Shown here piece by piece: positions 19,401 through 29,000 of a DNA stretch of 50,691 nucleotides. The translations under genes were made by a program, and so were the position numbers. Each line of letters opens with the position of its first letter. Within the stretch, counting starts at the first letter, position 1. This DNA comes from an uncultured Saprospirales bacterium (GTDB lineage: Bacteria; Bacteroidota; Bacteroidia; Chitinophagales; Saprospiraceae), in the NCBI GenBank assembly GCA_937864265.1, contig CALMIR010000155.1, positions 1 to 50,691 on the forward strand. Reading direction: 5' to 3'. Below the pieces are notes generated by a model that was not told where the DNA came from, did no database searches, and saw only the letters and a program-made list of their open reading frames with translations.

Positions 19401-20038
19401 GTGACAAATGGGTCAGCGAATGGATAGCAGACGAAATGCGTGATAGCTCATTGGTAAAAGATAAACTGGAAACTCTTTTTAGGTTATATTCCCTGTTGGC
19501 TGTACCTAATGAGAATTGCGCTCAACAAGCCCGATCTGTCATAGATTTTGATTTAAGATCCAATTTGAGTGGCCCTGCGCTAAGCGTATTGGTTTACCAG
19601 ATGAAAAAAACAGATCAAGCCTACATCAAGCAACTTTTATCAGATAGCGCCCAATTCTTACCGACTATCCGGCTATTGAATGCTTCTGAGAAGCTGGATC
19701 TAGTGCCTAAGAAGTTAATGGATCAGGAGAAAATAGCGCGGGCTATTTTCATGGAGCAATTTTATTACGAAGATGGAAGTAGGGTAAACGTGAATTTACT
19801 CAAAAAGCAAGCGGTTGCATTTCGCGGACAAACCTATCATGTTTATGTTTATACCTACACTTATGATTACGAATGGGACGATTCGGAATACATAGCAATT
19901 GTTGGTATGTTTCCCGATGATCCCTTTGAAAAATTCATAGATGAAGGACTGATCAATTACAGCAGCTACGAAATTTATGAGCCAGAAAAACTGAGCGAAG
20001 TTATCGACAAACTGGTCGAACAAATGGTCGGTTGGTAA
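16499..20038 (+). CDS. Very large TraB/GumN-family protein with long unknown C-terminal region
   Basis: A 1179-residue secreted protein. After a signal peptide (to about residue 22, SLQAQQ), residues 25-310 form a TraB/GumN domain: the opening RLLWEITGNNLSQPSYLFGS followed by MHVRDE, an ANEIHMDS element, an LQGLENIDEHLELL segment, and the closing VVGAAHLPGAEGLVELL with Cys-free GAAHLPG motif. TraB relatives (Tiki) are thought to be metalloproteases using conserved Glu and His. The usual bacterial length is near 300 residues; the extra 870 residues contain repeated beta-rich units and a helical repeat-like stretch (800-1100) that I cannot assign. It is flanked by a terminator upstream and convergent genes downstream. 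Confidence 0.8.
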   Translation: MTQKCLLFSSLLVLSSFSLQAQQDSSVYRLLWEITGNNLSQPSYLFGSMHVRDEMAFRFPDSLFLFLERCDVFANEIHMDSAMDKTIALLMNPDFYTDYLEESWNYEEDSLLAMELQLDSLLLDSTAFEMHLLPVEDSTSIAPVVEQEPFSEIIAGLFRKAKKKRPTYLDAYLMQIAKQQGKELQGLENIDEHLELLKSDFYLNGNRDFTNLFGELSNYRALLKVYEKGNIDVMLPYISDKEKKDLQLIERNHIMLATMVRIMQEKSLFAVVGAAHLPGAEGLVELLRQNGYQLRPIARNEATVDGSAWYDASAAVTWNTYRDTTYRYQVEMPCTVQTFDQQGMRMNMGIDIGRGMIFMATCTDLMPHQKDKLQVNLFSMQGYQVLSKTDTIIGDEKVMDFNLYTSQNDINYFRCRIWEKNQLYYVLYVGAYDKEQLQTDVVEAFLVNLKIDAAASNALTSIKSEAGAFSTSMPQSYIYTKGREDYGYFYSSENTSDIHRYRAYDDSGNYYLLHYKDIPPSSYYSLEEDRLRNALYEIAGLFEIYELTDTLSIEKGGYPGKSGRAVLESGEVLFCQTFLRNNRLYMLAGTSAEAEANNMPLLADFSFLPLKHSPLIHEANYSSKGIKAFFPAPAMNTNSDYYYYDDSYSIDSTSFQIGAIDSLSGLLYYMDWEILPELIKIDTPELYLKEFILTHFGYYTWNDSLIQSETRFIDDSIRIIKDFVLQSSSGQAWKKGRAFLQGRGLVKLLVSGSEESLAQAPVEDFLNSLFLDTSLPFWQEDAGHSKIDTILAYAVTQDTVLMNKIFDVIYEYDIDDSEARKVKEVLFDKQAWMSPDDFMYIQSTLFNRITDQFTLDELVRLYHLYPKNWGLKSNVLYQIAALQTDEAVPIFFELATQESDSLYGSTLLTDLYYQPDSIYSKYIDGLFQFLQSDTYSYDILSILNYRLEYNESDPALLMPHLEQVASLGDKWVSEWIADEMRDSSLVKDKLETLFRLYSLLAVPNENCAQQARSVIDFDLRSNLSGPALSVLVYQMKKTDQAYIKQLLSDSAQFLPTIRLLNASEKLDLVPKKLMDQEKIARAIFMEQFYYEDGSRVNVNLLKKQAVAFRGQTYHVYVYTYTYDYEWDDSEYIAIVGMFPDDPFEKFIDEGLINYSSYEIYEPEKLSEVIDKLVEQMVGW

Positions 20039-20048
20039 AGCTGATAGA

Positions 20049-20390
20049 TTAGGAATTTTTGGATAGGTAGGATGGTGAAAGCCCCAGGGCAGCCCAGAGT
20101 CGCTTGATCATGGTGTCTCGTTCGGGGCCTTTCAAACTGGCCAACCTGCCTATTTTGGCATTAGCCCATTGGCTTTGCTCATCCGGGCTTAATTCGTGAA
20201 AACGGATGGGTTCAACCAAGTCGCTGCTGATCCATACATAGGCTCCCTCAGGAGTTTCAATCTGGTATCGGATGGCTTGATCGCCTTTTTTTTCCACATT
20301 TCTGACATCTAAAACCGTACCGGGCTGTAATCCGATTTGACGTATATTGACATGGGAATACCCACTCACGCGTATAAATGCTATTTTCAT
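20049..20390 (-). CDS. Small protein of unknown function
   Basis: A 113-residue protein, not recognised. The N-terminal half reads like a small beta-barrel (MKIAFIRVSGYSHVNIRQIG, then QPGTVLDVRNVE and YQIETPEGAYVWISSDLVEP), and the C-terminal 45 residues are helical (LSPDEQSQWANAKIGRLASL, MIKRLWAALGL). It lacks a signal peptide or membrane segment. It converges on the TraB gene with an 11-base gap and lies about 100 bases downstream of a secreted unknown on the same strand. Confidence 0.6.
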   Translation of the reverse strand: MKIAFIRVSGYSHVNIRQIGLQPGTVLDVRNVEKKGDQAIRYQIETPEGAYVWISSDLVEPIRFHELSPDEQSQWANAKIGRLASLKGPERDTMIKRLWAALGLSPSYLSKNS

Positions 20391-20487
20391 AGGCTTACTA
20401 TTTACACAGTTAGCCGTTTGAGGCTCTTTTTTTAAAAAAAATTATTTCCTTTTATTTAGCAAATAAATCGCGATTTTGTTCACCAAT

Positions 20488-21639
20488 CTAGTGTTTTTCT
20501 GCTGCTAAGACCGGAAATCGCACTTTTTGAAGGCGAGGTTCGCGCACTATTTTCCGCTCATCCACAGGAGTTTCCCTTAATTCTGTATAATATTCATCGC
20601 CATATGTGGTTTGCACAACTATAGCAATCACTTTGACATGTACATTGATAGCTTCCAGCAGGTTATCATTTTCCAATTCCAGGCGAAAATGTCCCTGATT
20701 GATTCGGTCAATTCGCCCATAACCTACGATGCTATTGCCACTGGCCAATTGCTGAACAGCATCTGCCTCGTCAAACCACAGCACGTACTGGACATTTTCA
20801 CCATCAGGCGGGTTGGAAAACATGGAAATGCCCTCAATGGCCAATAAGGCCAAAGCGCCATAACCACTGGAAATGAGTCCGGCACCAACCGCCCCACTAG
20901 TAGCTGTTTTGCCCAAAGCTTTGAGGTTCGCTTCGTTGTACCATTTTTCTCCCTCCTCGCCGGTACCGATGTAATAAGCCCATGCCACCACTTCTGATGA
21001 AAAATCGGGTTCTTGAGCATTGGGTTTGTATTGGTTCAAGGGCAAATCGAATTGTAATACAGCTTTGTTGGAAGCATTGATGCGGCTGGTAGAGTGGATG
21101 CGCTCCGTTTGCTCCAAAAGCGTGACAACGCTGGTATCCACTTTTCTGGCTACCCGACGCCGGAGGTTCACGTATTCCGTTTTACTACCACTCAGAACCT
21201 CTTCCGATTTGATGTCGTAAAGGGTATCGATACGTTCCTTCCAAATGACGTTGGAGTTGAAATCGGAGGTTTGAGCATTGGCAGGAATACGCTTTATCTG
21301 AAGGTGAACGACAGCTTTTTTTCCCGCGTTGCGCAAGCGAATCTGGAAAATACCGCGTTGGTGTACCTCTATTTTCTTTTCAGGAAGCGATTTTACTTCA
21401 TAAGCTGCAAAGCGCGCGTTATCCGGGTATTCCCTGACCTCCAACTCTTTGAGTTCTTTGCCCTGCAGCAATTCAAAGTGCAGTACCAACTGGTCGCCTT
21501 TTTCAAAGCCATAATACACATTCTCCTCCTTATTAGGGGCTATTTCCAAGGTCAGATCGGCCAGTAATAGCTCGTTTTGAGCCATCGCCCTGATCGAGCT
21601 TATTGACAGCAAACCCAATAGGATGAAAAACCGCTTCAT
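20488..21639 (-). CDS. Secreted or membrane-bound protein of unknown function
   Basis: A 383-residue protein with a signal peptide (MKRFFILLGLLSISSIRAMA, cut before QNELLLADL). The mature N-terminal 100 residues look like a beta-sandwich carbohydrate- or protein-binding module. Around 245-275 a Gly/Ala-rich hydrophobic stretch (TSGAVGAGLISSGYGALALL) could cross or insert into a membrane, followed by strand-rich sequence ending in REPRLQKVRFPVLAAEKH. No family recognised. It starts three bases after the pdhB stop, so the two are almost certainly cotranscribed, which is an odd pairing. Confidence 0.7.
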   Translation of the reverse strand: MKRFFILLGLLSISSIRAMAQNELLLADLTLEIAPNKEENVYYGFEKGDQLVLHFELLQGKELKELEVREYPDNARFAAYEVKSLPEKKIEVHQRGIFQIRLRNAGKKAVVHLQIKRIPANAQTSDFNSNVIWKERIDTLYDIKSEEVLSGSKTEYVNLRRRVARKVDTSVVTLLEQTERIHSTSRINASNKAVLQFDLPLNQYKPNAQEPDFSSEVVAWAYYIGTGEEGEKWYNEANLKALGKTATSGAVGAGLISSGYGALALLAIEGISMFSNPPDGENVQYVLWFDEADAVQQLASGNSIVGYGRIDRINQGHFRLELENDNLLEAINVHVKVIAIVVQTTYGDEYYTELRETPVDERKIVREPRLQKVRFPVLAAEKH

Positions 21640-21642
21640 GGC

Positions 21643-22632
21643 TTATGCTTTAGCGTACAGTACGGATTTGACTGCTTTTACAATTTTTCCGGCATTGGGC
21701 AAATACGCTTCTACCAAAGTAGGCGCATAAGGCAGCGAGGTATCCGCAGAATTGACGCGGGTAACTGGAGCATCGAGATAGTCAAAGGCATATTTTTGCA
21801 CTTCGTAAGCTATTTCTGATGCCACGCTGGCAAAAGGCCAGGATTCATCAACAACTATAATGCGATTGGTTTTCTTAACCGACTCGACAATCGTCTGATG
21901 GTCTAGCGGGCGAATCGTACGCAGGTCAATCACTTCGGCGGAAATGCCTTCCTGAGCCAACAAATCGGCAGCTTCCAACGTGGGAAGAATCATTTTGTTG
22001 AAAGTAACCAAGGTGACATCAGAACCGGCCCGACGGACTACAGCTTTCCCGATGGGTACCAGGTACTCGCCTTCAGGCACTTCACCCGTATGGGCATACA
22101 TCAATTCCGATTCCATGAAACAAATCGGATCGTTATCGCGAATGGCAGATTTGAGCAAACCTTTGGCATCGGCCGGATCAATACAAGAAATCACTTTCAG
22201 CCCAGGCACATTGGACATCCAACTTTCAAACATTTGAGAGTGTTGTTGCGCCAATTGTCCGGCGCTACCGGAAGGCCCCCGAAAGACGATTGGACATCTG
22301 AACTGCCCGGCAGACTGCGACAGGGTTTTTGCCGCATTATTAACAATCTGGTCAAAAGCCAAAACTGCAAAATTCCAGGTCATAAATTCAACGATTGGCC
22401 TAAGCCCATTCATGGCCGCGCCTACTCCAATCCCTGCAAATCCCAGCTCTGCAATGGGTGTATCAATGACGCGCTTGGGGCCAAATTCCTGCAACAGTCC
22501 TTTACTGACTTTATAGGCGCCATCGTATTCAGCGACCTCTTCTCCCATCAAAAAAACAGTTTCATCGCGCTGCATTTCTTCCTGTATGGCTTCGCGCAAG
22601 GCATCTCTTAAAGGTAATACTCGGTTTGACAT
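21643..22632 (-). CDS. pdhB: Pyruvate dehydrogenase E1 component, beta subunit
   Basis: A 329-residue subunit of the heterotetrameric E1 enzyme, which decarboxylates pyruvate with thiamine diphosphate and acetylates the E2 lipoyl domain. Family landmarks: VFLMGEEVAEYDGAYKVSKG, RVIDTPIAELGFAGIGVGAA, RCPIVFRGPSGSAGQLAQQH, LKVISCIDPADAKGLLKSAI, and the C-terminal IDLRTIRPLDHQTIVESVKK with RIIVVDESWPFASVASEIAY. The length is normal. The alpha subunit and E2 are not in the window, as is usual in Bacteroidota where pdhA-pdhC lie elsewhere. A candidate promoter lies about 40 bases upstream. Confidence 0.94.
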   Translation of the reverse strand: MSNRVLPLRDALREAIQEEMQRDETVFLMGEEVAEYDGAYKVSKGLLQEFGPKRVIDTPIAELGFAGIGVGAAMNGLRPIVEFMTWNFAVLAFDQIVNNAAKTLSQSAGQFRCPIVFRGPSGSAGQLAQQHSQMFESWMSNVPGLKVISCIDPADAKGLLKSAIRDNDPICFMESELMYAHTGEVPEGEYLVPIGKAVVRRAGSDVTLVTFNKMILPTLEAADLLAQEGISAEVIDLRTIRPLDHQTIVESVKKTNRIIVVDESWPFASVASEIAYEVQKYAFDYLDAPVTRVNSADTSLPYAPTLVEAYLPNAGKIVKAVKSVLYAKA

Positions 22633-22670
22633 GAATGCTTATTGTTGATAGTTCTTTTACAAAGGTGTGG

Positions 22671-22678
22671 CAAAAATA
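22671..22678 (-). promoter_or_regulatory. Candidate -7 box for pdhB operon
   Basis: On the minus strand the sequence is TATTTTTG, matching TAnnTTTG, 39 bases before the pdhB ATG. A clear -33 element was not found. Confidence 0.4.
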
Positions 22679-22748
22679 GGAAATCAGTATTGATTCTCCC
22701 ATTTTTTATCCTTTTTGTCAGCATAACAAGCGCTGCCGGAATTTGTTT

Positions 22749-22779
22749 TTGGAGTTCTAAGCCAGGAATCTTATATTTA
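22749..22779 (+). promoter_or_regulatory. Candidate promoter for the caspase pair
   Basis: A TTG (22749-22751) followed after 20 bases by TATATTTA (22772-22779), seven of eight positions of the TATATTTG form. The predicted leader to the GTG start at 22859 is about 75 bases. Confidence 0.4.
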
Positions 22780-22858
22780 CTTTCTATATACTTGATCTTT
22801 CGGCCAAGATATGCCCTATGCCCATTTTGCAAACCGCTAAAACAACCTTGAAATCCCA

Positions 22859-25168
22859 GTGAAAAAACAACTCATCGCCTTATTTATCGGAATCGACGCC
22901 TATCCCGATCCGCGCCACCAACTTTCAGGTTGTGTCAACGACCAACAACTGTGGTTGAACTATTTTGCCCAATACAGCGAACGACGGGACTGGGTCTTCC
23001 AGCCTTTGCAGCTATTCAATCAGGAAGCTACCCGCGAAAACATCATCCGCGCTTTTGAACATTTTAACCAAGCTAAAGCTGGCGATTGCTGTCTGTTGAG
23101 CTATTCCGGGCATGGCTCGCGCATCGATGCGCCCGAAGCATTCTGGCACATAGAGGCCGATCGCATGAACGAAACCCTGGTTTGCTACGACAGTCGCTTG
23201 GAAGGCGGTCTGGAATTGGTGGACAAGGAACTATCCTATCTGATATGGAAAGCGGTGAACGAAAAACAGATTCATTTTCTCAGTATCATGGATTGCTGTT
23301 TTTCAGGCAGCAATACCCGTTTGGAACACATCGGTCAGCGTATGGCCGAAAAAGCAAAAGACCAACGGCAGCCCACCGAGTACCTGGGGTATGAATACTA
23401 TCAAAAAGATGCCAATGGCGGGCTAACGCCGCCGCGAGGCAGGCATGTAGCCTTATCGGCTTCCAGTCCGTCCCAAACAGCCAAAGAAATATTTATCAAT
23501 GGCGCTACGCACGGGGCCTTCTCTTTCAGCCTGCTGGAATGTTTGCAACGCAGCGGCCTGCAATTGAGCTACGAAGACCTCATCCGGCAAGCCAGCCTTT
23601 TGGTTCGCAACCGAGTCAGCCAACAAGAGCCTGGCTTGGAAAGTCTGTTTCCAACTGACCAACAATTATTGTTTCTGGGCGAAAAATCAGATAGTAGCGG
23701 TAACCCTTTATTCCTTCATTTCAGCAAACAAAAGGGCTGGGGCATTGATTTGGGCAGCATCAGTGGTATTACCCCGGAGGATGAGGTACAATTGGAAGCA
23801 AAAAAAATGGCCATTCTGGAAGTCGAACCCATTTTTTCCAAAGTGGCAGTACCCGAAAACTTGGATAGGAAAAAAATATATCCGGTTCGGCTCATCAAAA
23901 ATGGCAGGCATAAGTGGCAACTGGCCTGGACTAAAGAAAGCGAGGCAGCGGCAATAGCTGCTTTTCAGCTATTGCCCAGCAATTCTCCATATTTTCAAAT
24001 AACGGAACAAGAAGCCGAGGCCGATTTTTGGCTATGGGCTCAAGAAAATAGCCTTTATGTAAGCCATAAAGGGGAAACCCGCCCCCTTTTTCGCCGCATA
24101 CGGGGTTATGAAGAACAGGCTGTCCGGGCTTTTATCAAGTGCATCGATCAAATTTTTCATTGGTATGAGGTAAAAGGCTTATCTCGGCCAGATTCGGAGA
24201 TCAGCCCTCACGAATTTGATATCGAGCTTTTTCAAACCACAGAGCCGGGCAATTATAACAACAGCGCCGCCGCCCGGAAAATAAACCATCAGCAGGACAT
24301 TCACCTGCATTATCATTTTCAAAACGATCAATGGCATGCGCCCGCCATTCAACTAAAAATCCACAACCGGGGAGATCGCATTTTATGGATTGGTGGTATT
24401 TATTTGTCTAGTACCTATGGTGTTATCACGCAGTTGATGACACCTGAAGAGGTGCCTCCAGGTGGAGTGATCCACTGGCACGAAATACACCAGGGTTATA
24501 CCTACACAACCATACCCTTATCGGTAGAAGATCCCTGGCACAATTGGGGCATCCACTCCATTACCGACTATTTTAAAATTATCGTGAGTACCCTGCCTTT
24601 TTCTACTTTACCCTTTGAGCGCCCTCCCCTACCCTTAGAAGGTGCTATTGAAAGCCATCGAATGGCCGGACGCTTTTTTGTACCCGAATCCGATGATTGG
24701 ATCAGCCGCGATTTGGTTTTACATATCCATCGGCCACTGCCGCCTCAATGGCTTCCTAAGGAGGGAAAAATCACTTTTTGGGGGCTTTCCATTGCTCAAA
24801 AAGCAGCACAAGCGGCACCTATTGGGGTCAGCGACCTGACTTACGCCAGCTTATTCGAGCAAGCCGCCCATAATCTGCTGGAGGATGGTACTTTCTTCGA
24901 ACCATTTTCCTTACAGGCAGACAATGACTTGTGTGCGCTATTTTATTACGGCGATGCCTATGATCAGTTGCTGTTGGAAACAAATGACGAACAAAAAGCC
25001 CGATTTAGCCCTTTTTATCTCCACCCCGAGAAGCATTCCTTTCAGTCTTTGGATCATTATTGGGAAAACAACATTTTATATATTACACAAGTGCCCAGCC
25101 GTCAGCTTAGCGATGCCTTTGGCACAGCTCGTATCCTTTATTTAGGTAAAAAACCGAAAACACATTAA
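22859..25168 (+). CDS. Caspase-family (C14) protease with long C-terminal region
   Basis: A 769-residue protein starting at a GTG. Residues 1-275 form a caspase-like p20/p10 fold: ALFIGIDAYPDPRHQLSGCV at the start, catalytic His85 in SYSGHGSR and catalytic Cys147 in MDCCFSG, with the substrate-pocket-like VCYDSR at 108-113. The remaining 490 residues are strand-rich, contain a repeated-domain appearance (IGGIYLSSTYGVITQLMTPE) and no membrane helix; this part may sense or bind a target. Bacterial orthocaspases with Cys-His dyads act in stress or defence-triggered proteolysis. It is separated by two bases from a second, minimal caspase, and both share the YDSR...LVDKEL.YLIW core. Confidence 0.9.
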   Translation: MKKQLIALFIGIDAYPDPRHQLSGCVNDQQLWLNYFAQYSERRDWVFQPLQLFNQEATRENIIRAFEHFNQAKAGDCCLLSYSGHGSRIDAPEAFWHIEADRMNETLVCYDSRLEGGLELVDKELSYLIWKAVNEKQIHFLSIMDCCFSGSNTRLEHIGQRMAEKAKDQRQPTEYLGYEYYQKDANGGLTPPRGRHVALSASSPSQTAKEIFINGATHGAFSFSLLECLQRSGLQLSYEDLIRQASLLVRNRVSQQEPGLESLFPTDQQLLFLGEKSDSSGNPLFLHFSKQKGWGIDLGSISGITPEDEVQLEAKKMAILEVEPIFSKVAVPENLDRKKIYPVRLIKNGRHKWQLAWTKESEAAAIAAFQLLPSNSPYFQITEQEAEADFWLWAQENSLYVSHKGETRPLFRRIRGYEEQAVRAFIKCIDQIFHWYEVKGLSRPDSEISPHEFDIELFQTTEPGNYNNSAAARKINHQQDIHLHYHFQNDQWHAPAIQLKIHNRGDRILWIGGIYLSSTYGVITQLMTPEEVPPGGVIHWHEIHQGYTYTTIPLSVEDPWHNWGIHSITDYFKIIVSTLPFSTLPFERPPLPLEGAIESHRMAGRFFVPESDDWISRDLVLHIHRPLPPQWLPKEGKITFWGLSIAQKAAQAAPIGVSDLTYASLFEQAAHNLLEDGTFFEPFSLQADNDLCALFYYGDAYDQLLLETNDEQKARFSPFYLHPEKHSFQSLDHYWENNILYITQVPSRQLSDAFGTARILYLGKKPKTH

Positions 25169-25170
25169 CT

Positions 25171-25938
25171 ATGCCCAACTTATATGCCCTGCTCATTGGA
25201 ATCAACGATTATGCAGGCATCTCGAAACTCAGCAAAGCAGTGGACGATGCCAATAAAATGGAAAGCTTTTTGAAAAAACAACTGGGTAGCAGCTTGAAGC
25301 TTAAAAAGCTAACCGATAGCCAGGCCACCCGCAATGGCATCATTCACGGCTTCAAGCATTTCAAATCAGCGGGCAGCAGCGATATTTGCCTGCTCTATTT
25401 TTCCGGCCACGGCTCGCAGGTAGAGCCCCCCAGCGGCTGGGAAAGCAAATACAACGAAGGCGATTTTGAATCGGTCGTATGCTACGACAGCCGCCAAGCA
25501 GGAGGTTATGACTTGGTGGACAAGGAATTGGCCTATTTGATTTGGGAAAACACCCGCCAAGCCGGCCATCTTTGCGTCATTATGGACTGTTGCCATTCGG
25601 GCGACAATACCCGGGAGGAAGACGATGTAGCAGGAGCGATCAAAACGGCTGCTCCTTACCTCGGCGATAAAGATGTTTCGGCCTATTATGGCTACAATCC
25701 CGGAAGCACCTATCCGCCAAAGCGCTCCCATGTCCTATTGGCAGCCTGTCAATCGAATAGTACAGCAAGAGATGGCGTTTTTACCAGCTATTTGCTACAC
25801 GTGCTGGAATCCGATTTCGATGAAAGCTACCGCTCTATTTTTGATAAATTGAAGAGCAAGCTGAGCCAAAACGGCATCAAACAATCCCCTTATTTGTCTT
25901 CCAGTGGGCTGGAAAGCAAGGTGTTTTTAAAAAATTAG
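25171..25938 (+). CDS. Minimal caspase-family (C14) protease
   Basis: A 255-residue single-domain caspase-like protease: YALLIGINDYAGISKLSKAV at the N-terminus, catalytic His80 in YFSGHGSQ, catalytic Cys141 in MDCCHSG, and VCYDSRQAGGYDLVDKELAY between them. It has no signal peptide, no extra domain and is probably cytosolic. The core is clearly related to the upstream 769-residue protein, so the pair arose by duplication or has been kept together as partners, one with and one without a large C-terminal region. The short gap (two bases) indicates one transcript. Confidence 0.92.
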   Translation: MPNLYALLIGINDYAGISKLSKAVDDANKMESFLKKQLGSSLKLKKLTDSQATRNGIIHGFKHFKSAGSSDICLLYFSGHGSQVEPPSGWESKYNEGDFESVVCYDSRQAGGYDLVDKELAYLIWENTRQAGHLCVIMDCCHSGDNTREEDDVAGAIKTAAPYLGDKDVSAYYGYNPGSTYPPKRSHVLLAACQSNSTARDGVFTSYLLHVLESDFDESYRSIFDKLKSKLSQNGIKQSPYLSSSGLESKVFLKN

Positions 25939-26021
25939 GTGCTGTTCTTCAATTCAATTCCTTTATCGGATTAACGATTTATGCTTATATTTCCCGGCGC
26001 AAAAGCTTTAATTCTAATTAC

Positions 26022-29000
26022 ATGATGAAACAGAAAATCCTCCTCCTACCTGTTCTACTTTGCTGCTGTATCATTCAGCTCCCAGGGCAATCCATAAACA
26101 CGGACTTGCTCAAAGGTTTAAAAATCAGAAACATAGGCCCTGCAGGCATGAGTGGCCGAGTCACCGCTATTGATGTCAATTGGAGCAATCCCGATGAAAT
26201 CTATGTGGGCACGGCTTCTGGTGGCTTATGGAAAAGCGAAGGTGGGGGTATCAGTTGGACGCCCATTTTCGATTCCGTTGGCGTGGCCTCCATCGGTGCC
26301 ATAGCCATTGATCAGCGCAATCCCGCTGTCATTTGGGTAGGAACAGGTGAGGGCAATCCCCGCAACAGCCAAACCAGCGGCGGGGGGGTTTACAAAAGCT
26401 TGAATGGCGGCCGCACATGGCAGTACATGGGGCTAAAAGAAACCCGCAATATCCACCGCATCATCATCCACCGCGACGATCCAAATGTCATTTATGTCGG
26501 TGCTATTGGCGATGCTTGGGACAACTCCAGGCACCGGGGCGTTTATCGCAGTAAGGATGGCGGTAAAACTTGGGATAAAATCCTGTACGTCAATGACCAG
26601 ACCGGGGCTGCCGATTTCGATGTCGATCCCAACAATCCGAATAAACTATTCGTCAACATGTGGCAATACCGTCGCTGGCCCTGGTTTTTCAAGTCGGGCG
26701 GCCCTGCTTCCGGTTTTTACATGACCATTGACGGAGGCGATACCTGGACTAAATTGGATCATAAAAACGGTTTGCCGGAAGGCGAAATCGGCAAAGTTGG
26801 CATTGCTATTTCGAGCAATCGCCCCAACATCGTATATGCCTTGGTCGAATCCAAAAAAAATGCCCTGTACCGCTCCGATAATGGGGGTTACGATTGGGTA
26901 AAAGTAGCGGATAAAAACATTGGCGACCGGCCTTTTTACTATGCTGATATAGCCGTTGATCCGCAAAATGAAAACCGGGTATATAATGTGTATTCCAACG
27001 TATCGGTGAGTGAAGATGGCGGAAAAAACTTCAAAACCTTATTGGGTTGGGACAATATACACGGCGACCACCACTACTGGTGGATACATCCGCAAGATGG
27101 CAGCTACATCATCAATGGCAATGACGGAGGTCTGGCCATTAGCCGCGATGCGGGAAAAAGTTGGCGCTTTATTGAAAACCTGCCGGTGGCACAGTTTTAC
27201 CACATTCAAGTGGACGACGACATTCCATACCACGTACTGGGTGGCATGCAAGACAATGGCACTTGGCGCGGGCCGGGTTACATTTGGCAAACGGGCGGCA
27301 TCCGCAACGCCCAATGGGATGAAATTGGCTTTGGCGACGGCTTTGATGTGGTCGTCGAGCACGGCAATGATCGATACGGTTATGTGATGTGGCAGGGCGG
27401 CAACTTATCACGGGTTGATTTTCAAACGGGTGCCCAAGAATGGGCCAAACCCTACCACCCCGATGGCATCCCCCTGCGCTTCAACTGGAATGCCGGTATT
27501 GCTCAGGATCCATTGCATCCTGAAGTTATTTATTACGGCAGCCAGTTTCTGCACCGCTCTGATGATAAAGGCAAAACCTGGACACTGATCTCCCCCGACC
27601 TGACGACCAACAATCCCAACAAGTTGAAACAAAAGGACAGCGGCGGGCTGACTTATGATGTAACCGGGGCAGAAAATCACTGTACCATACTGGCCATATC
27701 CCCAAGCCCTGTCAAAGACGGTGTCATCTGGGTGGGAACAGACGATGGCAATTTGCAACTGACCACCGACGGTGGAAAAAACTGGACGAATTTAGGCCCC
27801 AACCTGCCTATGCCCGACAGCAGTTGGATACCTCAGGTGAATCCATCAGCTTATGATGCGGGTACGGCCTATGTAGTGGCCAATAATTACCGACGCGGCG
27901 ATTGGACGCCTTATCTATTTAGAACCCGGGATTACGGCAAAACCTGGGAAAACCTGGCCAAGAACAAAGGCGTTGAAGGCTATTGTCTATCCTGGGTGCA
28001 GGATCCCATTGAACCCAAATTGCAATTTTTAGGGACGGAATTTGGCCTATACTTCAGCCTCGACGAAGGTAAATCCTGGACCAAATGGAGCAAAGAGTAT
28101 CCGGTAGTTTCTACCATAGATATGAAAATTCATCCGCGCGAGCACGACCTGGTGATTGGCACCTTTGGCCGGGCAGCATGGATACTGGACGACATACGCC
28201 CCTTGCGGGAATTGGCACGCCAGGGTACTACCTTACTGAATAAAGCATTGGAAATATACCCTGCCCCCGATGCTTACCTGGCTCACTATAAAGAAGGAGC
28301 AGGCACTCGCTTTACGGGGAATGCCTTTTATAAAGCGGACAACCGTCCATATGGTGCCATGATTACCTTCTCCATAGCGGAGGTACTGAAAAAAGCTGAA
28401 GCCCCTGATGCACCAGCCCCCAAAGTGGATACCATCGAGGTGCAGATCAAGGATCAACAAGGGCAACTCATCCGCCAGCTCAAGGTGACTGCCCAAAAAG
28501 GCATCAATCGCTTCCATTGGGATCTTTCTACCAATGGCATCCGTTTTCCGGAAACACCAAAACCTAAGGACAAAAAAGCCCTTCCACCCGCAGGACACCC
28601 TGTTGTACCTGGCATTTATACCCTGGAGATGACTTATGGCACTACCACCGCATCTACTTTGATCACCGTTCACGCCGACCCCAGGATGCAGGTCAACCAA
28701 GCGGAAATTCAAGCCTACTATACAGCTTGGGAAGACTTCGACCGGAAAATCGAAAAAGCGACCCTGGCGATGGACAACCTACGGGCGGCCAAAGCTCGAA
28801 TCAAGGCGTTACAACCCTTGATTGAAGAGCAGGTCGAATCGGAAGAAAGCAAAAAATCCATCGCAGAGGCGGGTAAAAAAGTGGGGCAACAGATTGATTC
28901 GCTGATGAATCTGGTGATGCCAGGCGAAGAGGTTCAGGGTATCTTTAACGACCCAGATAAATTGGGCAGCCGAATTGGCCAAGCCTATACGTATTTCGCG

